A stretch of DNA of 64,000 nucleotides from Pigmentiphaga daeguensis (GTDB lineage: Bacteria > Pseudomonadota > Gammaproteobacteria > Burkholderiales > Burkholderiaceae_B). The stretch lies in contig NZ_BAAAEN010000007.1 of assembly GCF_039523035.1 (NCBI RefSeq), forward strand, positions 124,001 through 188,000, in the 5' to 3' direction. This document shows positions 57,686-64,000 of this stretch, piece by piece. Numbering within the stretch: position 1 is the first letter of the stretch; the number at the start of each line of letters is the position of its first letter. The notes beneath the pieces were generated by a model. The model did not search any database, was not told where the DNA came from, and saw only the letters and a list, made by a program, of their open reading frames with translations. A program made the position numbers and the translations under genes.

Positions 57686-57695
57686 GTTTTGCCCC

Positions 57696-57846
57696 CTACC
57701 CAGGGCGCCGCGGATCCGGCTTCGCCGGTCCGCCAGTGCCGCCCCCTTGAGGGGGAGCGGCCGGAGGCCGCATGGGGGTGGGCTTTCCTTCCGGTCCGCC
57801 TGTGCCGCTCCCTGGGGGGCGCGCGTAAGCGCGTAGGGGGGGGCTT
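57696..57846 (-). repeat. Dispersed repeat, copy 8, translated as the tail of the permease gene
   Basis: Contains two C-run/hairpin blocks and one CCGGC...GCCGG/GGATCC block in the same order as the other copies. Here the upstream gene has no stop before it, so the repeat is read as a Pro/Gly-rich tail and the repeat's distal TAG (CCTGGGTAG) serves as the stop. Confidence 0.8.
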
Positions 57847-58907
57847 CCTCTAGGGGGGCTTTCCTCTCGCAGCCATTCGCGCCAGATCGCGACCAGCAGG
57901 GCCATCAGGACCGGGCCGACGAAAAGGCCGACCAGGCCCATGGTTTGTACGCCGCCCACCAGGCCGATGAAGGTAGGCAGGAAGGGAAGCTTGACGGGGC
58001 CGCCCACCAGGCGGGGGCGCAGGGTCTTGTCGACGATGAAGAGTTCCAGCGTGCCCCAGGCGAACAACCCGATGCCGGCGATGAGCTTGCCCGAGCCGAC
58101 CAGGTACAGCGAGACCATGGTGAAGGCCAGCGGAGCGCCGCCGGGCACCAGGGCCATGAAGCCGGTGATCAGCCCCAGCAGGGCCGGCGACGGCACGCCG
58201 GCTATCCAGTAGGCCGTGCCCAGCACGACGGCTTCGCCGATGGCGATCAGGCCCATGCCGGTCACGGTCGCGCTGATGGTGGCCGGCACCACGCGCGAAA
58301 GCCGGGTCCAGCGCACCGGCAGTACCCGTTCGCCCACGGTATCGAGCTGGCCGACCATGCGCTCGCCGTCCTTGTAGACGAAGAACAGGATGATCAGCAT
58401 GAACACCACCGTCAGCGCCAGGTGGAAGACATTGCCCGTGGTGGACAGCACCACGCGGTAGATGTTGCCCAGGTGCTCGCCGCTGATCAGTTGTACCCAG
58501 GCGCCCAGCGCATGCGGCCGCGACAGGTGTTCTTCCCAGTATCCCGCCAGGCGCTCGCCGATCAGCGGCAGCCCCGTCACCCAGTGCGGAACGGCCAGGC
58601 CTTCGCGATTGGCCTCGAGCAGCCAGCGGATGAGGTTGCTGGCCTCCTGGATGGCATAGGACAGCCCGTAGGCGAAGGGCACGATCAGCCCGACCACGAT
58701 GACCAGCAGCGCGCCGGAGGCCGCCAGCGTCGTGCGCCCGCCGCAGACGCGGACCCAGCGCCGGTACAGGGGCCAGCTGGCCAGGCCGATGATCAGCGCC
58801 GCCAGGCCGGGAACGAGGAACCCGCTGAAGAAGTAGGCGCCGGCCAGCAGCATCAGGATCAGCAGCCAGCGGGCCACGAGGCGGGCGGAAAAGACAGGAA
58901 GCGTCAT
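57696..58907 (-). CDS. AI-2E transporter-family membrane protein with repeat-encoded C-terminal tail
   Basis: A 403-residue inner-membrane protein of the AI-2E (PerM/TqsA) family with about seven to eight helices. Typical stretches are 'SGFLVPGLAALIIGLASWPLYRR', 'MALVPGGAPLAFTMV' and 'LPFLPTFIGLVGGVQTMGLVGLFVGPVLMAL'. The family part ends near residue 350 ('WREWLREE'). The remaining 50 or so residues are Pro/Gly/Arg-rich and encoded by a dispersed repeat. One more C in the C6 tract near 57857 would give AGC CCC CCC TAG and end the protein there. The cargo is unknown; family members export AI-2, organic acids or Na+. Confidence 0.87.
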   Translation of the reverse strand: MTLPVFSARLVARWLLILMLLAGAYFFSGFLVPGLAALIIGLASWPLYRRWVRVCGGRTTLAASGALLVIVVGLIVPFAYGLSYAIQEASNLIRWLLEANREGLAVPHWVTGLPLIGERLAGYWEEHLSRPHALGAWVQLISGEHLGNIYRVVLSTTGNVFHLALTVVFMLIILFFVYKDGERMVGQLDTVGERVLPVRWTRLSRVVPATISATVTGMGLIAIGEAVVLGTAYWIAGVPSPALLGLITGFMALVPGGAPLAFTMVSLYLVGSGKLIAGIGLFAWGTLELFIVDKTLRPRLVGGPVKLPFLPTFIGLVGGVQTMGLVGLFVGPVLMALLVAIWREWLREESPPRGSPPLRAYARPPGSGTGGPEGKPTPMRPPAAPPQGGGTGGPAKPDPRRPG

Positions 58908-59015
58908 GAATGGTCGCGAGCGGTGAGCCGAGGAACGTCGCCGACAACTGTACCAGTTGGCAGGCGCATTGCGGGGGACTGCCGCCGGATGGCCGGCGGT
59001 GGTATGTTCCGGCCC

Positions 59016-60014
59016 ATGCGCACATTTCTACTGTCGGCCCTGGCCGTCCTGGTCTTTCTTCCCACCACGCTCTGGGCGGCCTTCGCCCTGCGCTATCAGG
59101 TGCCCGGTCCGCTGCCCGTCAAGATCGCGGCGGCCGTGGCCGGCGCGGCCTTCGGCCTGGGCATGCTGTGGCTGGCGCTGGCGGGTCGCCCCGCCTGGGG
59201 CGTGGGCCTGTACGTCGTGGCCTTCGGCCTGCTGCTGGCCTGGTGGCACAGCATCGCGCCGTCGAACGACAGGGTCTGGGCGGACGACGTCGCGCAGATG
59301 ACCACGGGCCAGGTCGACGGCCACGTGGTCACGCTGCGCAACGTGCGCAACTTCGACTGGCGCGGCCCGAACGACTACACCCCGCGCTGGGAGACACGCA
59401 GCTACGACCTGACCAGGCTGGCCAGCGTGGACCTGATCCTGTCCTACTGGACCATCGAGGCCATCGCCCACACCCTGGTTTCGTTCGGCTTCGAGGATGG
59501 CCGGCAACTGGTGTTCTCGGTCGAGATCCGCAAGGAACGGCACGAGAAATTCTCGTCCATCGGCGGTTTCTTCAAGGAGTTCGAGACCAGCGTCGTGGCG
59601 GCGGACGAGCGCGACATCGTCCGGGTACGCACCAACATCCGGGGCGAAGACGACTACCTGTACCGGGTGTCCATGCCTCGCGAGGCCATGATGTCCCTGT
59701 TCCTGGCCTACGTGGACGAGGCCAACAAGCTCGTGTCGAAGCCGCGTTTCTACCACACCATCACGGCCAACTGCACGACCATCGTCTACCACATGATGAC
59801 CCGGATCATTCCGGGCCTGCCCATGGACTACCGACTGGTCCTGGCCGGCTACCTGCCCGGCTACATCTACGATGTGCGCGGGCTGGACACCTCGCACACG
59901 CTGGCGGACCTGAAACGGCTGGGCCGTATCACCCAGCGGGCGCGGGATGCCGACGCGGACCCGGACTTCTCCCAGGCCATACGGCGCGGCGTGCCAGGCA
60001 TCGCGGCGCGGTAG
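59016..60014 (+). CDS. DUF4105 (Lnb-type periplasmic domain) membrane protein
   Basis: A 332-residue protein with three N-terminal hydrophobic helices (residues about 3-80: 'LLSALAVLVFLPTTLWAAF', 'AAVAGAAFGLGMLWLALAG', 'GVGLYVVAFGLLLAWWHS') followed by a soluble domain. The domain fits the DUF4105/Lnb N-terminal family with 'NVRNFDWRGPNDYTPRWETR', 'VEIRKERHEKFSSIGGFFK' and 'TITANCTTIVYHMM', the Cys being a possible catalytic residue of a papain-like fold. An ATG 12 bp upstream is an alternative start. It is divergent from the permease gene. The function is not known. Confidence 0.82.
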   Translation: MRTFLLSALAVLVFLPTTLWAAFALRYQVPGPLPVKIAAAVAGAAFGLGMLWLALAGRPAWGVGLYVVAFGLLLAWWHSIAPSNDRVWADDVAQMTTGQVDGHVVTLRNVRNFDWRGPNDYTPRWETRSYDLTRLASVDLILSYWTIEAIAHTLVSFGFEDGRQLVFSVEIRKERHEKFSSIGGFFKEFETSVVAADERDIVRVRTNIRGEDDYLYRVSMPREAMMSLFLAYVDEANKLVSKPRFYHTITANCTTIVYHMMTRIIPGLPMDYRLVLAGYLPGYIYDVRGLDTSHTLADLKRLGRITQRARDADADPDFSQAIRRGVPGIAAR

Positions 60015-60116
60015 CCGGCACTTATTTCCGGACTTTTCGCCCAGCGAAACAGCGCTGTGATGTAATCCTCGCACCCGGTGCCACGCTTCAAGAGCACGAA
60101 AAAAACGAGGAGACTC

Positions 60117-61097
60117 ATGGCGTTGACCTATCGCATCCGCGCGCTCTGCCTGGCGTTTGCCGGCCTGTGCTGCGCGCCCGGCGTCCATGCCGAAGATACC
60201 CGGTACCCTGCCAAGCCGATCAAGCTGGTCGTTCCCTACGCGCCTGGCGGCCCCACCGATCTGGTAGGGCGCTCCCTGGCGGCAGCGCTTGCGCGGCAGC
60301 TCGGCCAGCCTGTCGTGGTCGAGAACAAGGCCGGCGCCGGCGGCGTCATCGGCGCCAGTTCGGTCGTGAACGCAGCGCCGGACGGATATACCCTGCTGTT
60401 GGGCCTGCAGGGCCCGATCACCATCAATCCGGCACTGACCAAAGTGCCCTACGATCCGTTCCGCGACCTGATCGCGGTACGGATGATCGCCACCTCTCCG
60501 ATGATATTGATGGCCAGCAAGAAATCGGGCATCGGGACGCTGGGCGACATCTCCACGCGCGCGAAAGCCGGCTCCGCCGGCCTGAACATCGGGTCCTCGG
60601 GCACGGGTACGCTCCCTCACGTTGCGGCCGAACTCATCAAACACGAGACCGGCGCGAATCTGGTCCATGTACCGTACAAGGGTGCGGGCCCCGCGCTGAT
60701 CGATCTTCACGCCGGGCATATCGATCTGCTGTTCTCCGACCTCCAGGTGGGACTTCCCTACGTCCAGTCCGGCCAGGCGACGGCGCTCGCCGTCACCTCG
60801 TCCCAACGCTCGTCCATGCTGCCCAACGTACCGACGCTCGCCGAGAGCGGACTCGGCAAGGTCAAGCTGGCCGGGTGGTACGGCATCTTCGCGCCGCGGG
60901 GCACGCCGGCGGCGATCCTGTCCGCGCTGGACCGGGCCGTGGACGGCGTATTCCGGGACACGGCCTTCAAGCAGACACTGGAAAACCAGGGCTCGACGCC
61001 CAGTGCGCTGGGCGGGGCGAAGTTCGTCGAATTCCTGCGCGCCGAGTACGGCCAATGGTCGCGGCTGGGCCAATCCATCACCATCAAAATGGACTAG
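60117..61097 (+). CDS. Bug/TctC-family substrate-binding protein
   Basis: A 326-residue periplasmic binding protein. The signal peptide is cleaved near 'GVHA-EDTRYPAKP', and the mature part has 'IKLVVPYAPGGPTDLVGRSLA', 'ENKAGAGGVIGAS' and 'DGYTLLLGLQGPITINPAL'. A strong ribosome site (GAGGAG) lies 4 nt before ATG 60117. It heads a tightly packed operon with an MmgE/PrpD enzyme and an enolase-superfamily enzyme, so the ligand is probably a di- or hydroxy-acid. No TctA/B genes are near. Confidence 0.93.
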   Translation: MALTYRIRALCLAFAGLCCAPGVHAEDTRYPAKPIKLVVPYAPGGPTDLVGRSLAAALARQLGQPVVVENKAGAGGVIGASSVVNAAPDGYTLLLGLQGPITINPALTKVPYDPFRDLIAVRMIATSPMILMASKKSGIGTLGDISTRAKAGSAGLNIGSSGTGTLPHVAAELIKHETGANLVHVPYKGAGPALIDLHAGHIDLLFSDLQVGLPYVQSGQATALAVTSSQRSSMLPNVPTLAESGLGKVKLAGWYGIFAPRGTPAAILSALDRAVDGVFRDTAFKQTLENQGSTPSALGGAKFVEFLRAEYGQWSRLGQSITIKMD

Positions 61098-61101
61098 AGC
61101 C

Positions 61102-62505
61102 ATGCATGGAATGAGCGAACGGCTCGCGGACTGGGCCACGAACCTGTCATGGACCGACATTCCCCGCGACGTCAAGGATCTCGCCCGGCTGCAGATCCTC
61201 GATGCGGTCGGCGTCATGCTCGCGGCCAGGCCGCTGGAGCCCGTCCATGCCGCGGTCCGCGCCATGGCGCGGACCGACGCCGGCTCGCAGGCCAAGAGCC
61301 TCGGTTTCGATCAATCGCTGTCGCTCTCGGGTGCCGCGTTCGTCAATGGCGTCATGTCTTCGCTGCTGGAATTCGACGATACGCACATCGAGTCTTTCGT
61401 CCACCCGACCGTGGCTCCCTTCTCGATCGCGCTTCCCTACTGCCAGTCATCGCATCTGTCCGGCGCGCGGCTGATGCAGGCGGTGATCATCGGCAGCGAA
61501 CTCAGTTGCCGGCTCGGCTTGGTCCCTCCCATGCGCCTTCATAGCGTAGGCATACACCCGACCGCGATCATGGGTGCGTTCGGCGCCGTATACGCGCTCG
61601 CCTGGCTGGAACATCTCGATTGCCGGCAAGTCGTCGATGCCATCGGCCATTGCGCCAGCATGTGCGGCGGCCTGATGGCGTCATGGGAAGACGGCGCGTC
61701 GACCAAGACGCTCCACGTCGGGATGGCGGCGAGCCAGGCCGCGCGCGCGGTCGCGCTGGGCCGGGAGGGGATCAGCGGTCCGCGCCTGGTATTCGAAGGG
61801 CGCTTCGGCTGGTTCCAGACGCACGTCCAGAAAGCCGACCCGTCGGCCTTCCGCTACGCCCTGGCGACAGACGGCCTCGGCAGCCGGTGGGAACTGCTCA
61901 ACGTCGCCTCCAAGCCCTACCCCAGCGCATTCACCATTCATCCCTATGTCGACGCGGTGCTCGCCCTCAAGGCGGCGCATGCGATAGCGCCCGCCGACAT
62001 TGCCGAGATCCGGTGCCGGATCGCCCCCAGCTCCGTGGCGACGCTTTGCGAACCGGCTGCCGAGAAGCTGCGGCCGTTGACCTCCTGGCATGGCCGCATC
62101 AGCTTGCAGCACTCGCTGGCCGAGGCCCTGGTGCGCGGCGGCATGGACAAGCACGCCTACAGTCCGGAGGCGCTTGCGGACCCGGTCATCAACGCCCTGG
62201 CCGACAAGGTGGTGTACGAAGCCCATGCCTCCCAAAGCGCCGACCCGAAGAAGGCGGGCGCCCACGTCCGCATCCGGCTGAACGACGGCTCATGCCTCGA
62301 GCACGTCATCGAGAGTGTGCGCGGCACGCGCGCCAACCCCATCTCGGAAGAAGACTACATCCGGAAATTCCGCTCGAATGCCGACGGGGTCATCGCTCCC
62401 GGCAGAATCGACGAGGCCATCCACCGCTTGATGCGGCTCGATGCGATCGATGACGTCGCTGCGGTATTCGACGCCCTTGCAACGCCAACCGTACATTCCG
62501 AGTAA
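61102..62505 (+). CDS. MmgE/PrpD-family protein
   Basis: A 467-residue protein of the MmgE/PrpD family, which includes 2-methylcitrate dehydratase and iminodisuccinate epimerase. It has 'LARLQILDAVGVMLAARPL' at the start, 'LLEFDDTHIESFVHPTVAP', 'GIHPTAIMGAFGAVYAL' and 'KPYPSAFTIHPYVDAVLAL', all typical blocks. It probably acts as a dehydratase, epimerase or isomerase on a carboxylic acid. Gaps of 4 bp (Bug) and 3 bp (enolase superfamily) make a compact operon. The true substrate is not known, and a role in the methylcitrate cycle is unlikely without prpBC. Confidence 0.9.
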   Translation: MHGMSERLADWATNLSWTDIPRDVKDLARLQILDAVGVMLAARPLEPVHAAVRAMARTDAGSQAKSLGFDQSLSLSGAAFVNGVMSSLLEFDDTHIESFVHPTVAPFSIALPYCQSSHLSGARLMQAVIIGSELSCRLGLVPPMRLHSVGIHPTAIMGAFGAVYALAWLEHLDCRQVVDAIGHCASMCGGLMASWEDGASTKTLHVGMAASQAARAVALGREGISGPRLVFEGRFGWFQTHVQKADPSAFRYALATDGLGSRWELLNVASKPYPSAFTIHPYVDAVLALKAAHAIAPADIAEIRCRIAPSSVATLCEPAAEKLRPLTSWHGRISLQHSLAEALVRGGMDKHAYSPEALADPVINALADKVVYEAHASQSADPKKAGAHVRIRLNDGSCLEHVIESVRGTRANPISEEDYIRKFRSNADGVIAPGRIDEAIHRLMRLDAIDDVAAVFDALATPTVHSE

Positions 62506-62508
62506 GCC

Positions 62509-63576
62509 ATGCACGTCGCCCACGTATCCGTCATACCCTGCCCCCAGCGCATGCGTGACGCCTCCTGGAAGTTCGCCCGCGCCTCGGTACCGTCGATAGA
62601 GGGTTATCTACTGGCGCTGACCGACGACATCGGCACGACCGGACTGGGCTACGCCCATGCCATTCCGGCCATCACCACCCATGGCGAAGGCGTACGTACC
62701 GCGCTCGAACTGCTGGCACCCGTAGTAACGGGGAGGGGGCTGGGCGAGATCGCCGCAATCATGAGCGACGTCGATCGCAAACTGGCCTTCCAGTACAGCG
62801 CCAAGGCCGCCATCGACATGGCGCTGCACGACCTGCTGGCCAGGCGCCTGGGGGTGCCGATCAGCGCCCTGCTCGGCGGGCAGGTCCGTGCCGAGCTGCG
62901 GCTGTCCCGCATTCTTTCCATCAAGCCGCCTTCGGAGATGGCGGCCAACGCCGCCGCATTGGTGGCGGGCGGATACCGGCAACTCAAGCTCAAGCTGTCC
63001 GGCGATACCGAACTCGACATCGCGCGCGTCGCCGCCGTCCGCGGGGCGGTCGGGCCCGAGGTCGTGCTGACGCTGGACCCCAACCAGTCATACCACGCCA
63101 AGCAGATGATGGCCGCGTTCGCGCGCATGGAGCGGTACGACATCGCGCTGATCGAACAGCCTGTTCCGGCGCATGACTGGGCAGGCCTCTCGCTGCTCGC
63201 GCGCAGCCTGCCCACGGCCATCGAAGCCGACGAAAGCGCCGTCACCGTCCAGGACATCCACAGGCTCGTCGCCGACCGGGTCGTCGACGCGGTCAACCTC
63301 AAGGTCACCAAACTGGGCGGCTTTCGCCACTTCATGGAAGCGGTCCACATCTGCGAAGCCGGCGGCGTGACATGCCGCGTGGGCGCCGCGTTCGGCCCGG
63401 CGCTCATGCAGGCCATGAACGCCCAGGCCGCCAGCACGATCGGCGCCCTGCCCTACGCCTGCGAACTGTCCGAACACGAGCAATTGCTGGACGATCCCTG
63501 CACGGGACTGAGCATCGCAAACGGCATCCTGACGCTTCCCGGCACGCCGGGCTGCGGCGTCGAACTCGCTGCCTAG
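62509..63576 (+). CDS. Enolase-superfamily enzyme (mandelate racemase/muconate lactonizing enzyme type)
   Basis: A 355-residue TIM-barrel enzyme. The lysine pair 160 and 162 in 'RQLKLKLSGD' acts as base, the metal ligands are Asp190 ('LTLDPNQ'), Glu216 ('LIEQPV') and Asp241 ('EADESA'), and a second acid/base lysine is in 'VNLKVTKLGG'. This is the muconate lactonizing/dipeptide epimerase/OSBS-like arrangement. The N-terminal capping domain covers the first 125 residues. Such enzymes remove a proton alpha to a carboxylate. With the Bug and MmgE/PrpD genes it probably breaks down an imported acid; the reaction is not known. Confidence 0.9.
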   Translation: MHVAHVSVIPCPQRMRDASWKFARASVPSIEGYLLALTDDIGTTGLGYAHAIPAITTHGEGVRTALELLAPVVTGRGLGEIAAIMSDVDRKLAFQYSAKAAIDMALHDLLARRLGVPISALLGGQVRAELRLSRILSIKPPSEMAANAAALVAGGYRQLKLKLSGDTELDIARVAAVRGAVGPEVVLTLDPNQSYHAKQMMAAFARMERYDIALIEQPVPAHDWAGLSLLARSLPTAIEADESAVTVQDIHRLVADRVVDAVNLKVTKLGGFRHFMEAVHICEAGGVTCRVGAAFGPALMQAMNAQAASTIGALPYACELSEHEQLLDDPCTGLSIANGILTLPGTPGCGVELAA

Positions 63577-63578
63577 CC

Positions 63579-64000
63579 TTAGCCTCCTTGCTTGCGGGCG
63601 CCGATCACGGCCTCGGCTACCTGGCGCGGCACCTCGGCGTAGTGCTTGAACTCCATGGTGTACGTGGCACGCCCCTGCGTGAGCGAACGCAGCGTGGTGG
63701 AATAGCCGAACATCTCGGCCAGCGGCACCTCGGCGCGCACCAGCTTGCCGCCTCCGCCGGCGATGTCCTCCATGCCCTGCACCATGCCCCGCCGCGACGA
63801 CAGGTCGCCCATCACGTTGCCCATGAAGTCCTCGGGGGTCTCGACCTCGACGCTCATCATGGGCTCCAGCAGCACCGGATTCGCGCGCCGCATGGCCTCC
63901 TTGAAGGCCATCGAGCCGGCCATGCGGAACGCGTTCTCGTTCGAGTCCACGTCGTGATAGGAGCCGAAGGTCAGCGTGACCTTCACGTCCACCACCGGAT
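63579..64000 (-). CDS. fusA: Elongation factor G, C-terminal part (continues beyond the window)
   Basis: Only the last 140 codons are visible; the gene enters from the right edge on the minus strand. 'GSYHDVDSNENAFRMA', 'VLLEPMMSVEVETPEDFMG', 'VPLAEMFGYSTTLRSLTQGRATYTMEFKHY' match domains IV-V of bacterial EF-G almost residue by residue. It ends 2 bp from the convergent enolase-type gene. In the usual str operon fusA is followed by tuf, which is not the case here, so this may be a second EF-G copy or a split locus. Which one cannot be decided from the fragment. Confidence 0.9.
   Translation of the reverse strand, partial: PVVDVKVTLTFGSYHDVDSNENAFRMAGSMAFKEAMRRANPVLLEPMMSVEVETPEDFMGNVMGDLSSRRGMVQGMEDIAGGGGKLVRAEVPLAEMFGYSTTLRSLTQGRATYTMEFKHYAEVPRQVAEAVIGARKQGG

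Noticed and set aside
1..64000. tRNA or rRNA genes
   Set aside because: No cloverleaf-like segment with a TTCGAATCC-type arm and no rRNA-like stretch was noticed in the gaps; a tRNAscan run would settle it.

Overview
The window is about 64 kb of very GC-rich (roughly two-thirds G+C), densely coding bacterial chromosome. The gene content points to a betaproteobacterium of the Alcaligenaceae (Bordetella/Achromobacter type). It has three Bug/TTT-type periplasmic binding proteins without membrane partners, a lipopolysaccharide core locus, many aromatic-catabolism operons, and closely packed genes with ATGA-type overlaps. I saw no tRNA, rRNA, prophage, transposase or CRISPR array. The genus is inferred, not proven.

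Layout. 0-4.3 kb: tail of a LysR regulator, then a 3-hydroxyanthranilate dioxygenase (nbaC), a metallo-beta-lactamase-fold hydrolase and two paralogous LIV-type binding proteins. 4.4-12.6 kb: LPS inner-core genes (three GT9 heptosyltransferase-like proteins, one GT4, one GT25), the lipid A flippase msbA and an O-antigen ligase, the last lying 4 bp behind dnaE (12.6-16.1 kb). 16.1-19.4 kb: Bug protein, alpha/beta hydrolase and tautomerase with a divergent LysR. 19.4-22.2 kb: MarR regulator with a divergent M20 hydrolase and Bug protein.

22.2-41.9 kb is the main accessory region, an aromatic-degradation island. One minus-strand block holds an extradiol dioxygenase, class II aldolase-like protein, semialdehyde dehydrogenase, 4-oxalocrotonate tautomerase, complete LIV-type ABC transporter and SDR, with a divergent GntR regulator. 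A second minus-strand block runs IclR, SDR, ThDP enzyme, aldehyde dehydrogenase, second extradiol dioxygenase, two small unknown proteins, Rieske oxygenase, RidA-like protein and flavin/2Fe-2S reductase. The substrate is not known. 49.2-53.8 kb holds a second IclR paralogue at the end of a nitrate/taurine-type ABC operon. Its promoter region closely resembles the one upstream of the first IclR, so the two loci probably form one regulon.

The rest is mainly housekeeping: cbpM-cbpA, gluQ, a DEAD-box helicase, a WaaE-like glycosyltransferase, dinB, a metallochaperone-like protein, a flavoprotein, folE, murI, sugE behind a guanidine-II (mini-ykkC) riboswitch, gdhA (TTG start), an AI-2E-type permease, a DUF4105 protein, a Bug-MmgE/PrpD-enolase superfamily operon and the 3' end of an EF-G gene. 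A dispersed intergenic repeat recurs in eight places, almost always directly behind a stop codon; in one place a membrane protein reads through it.
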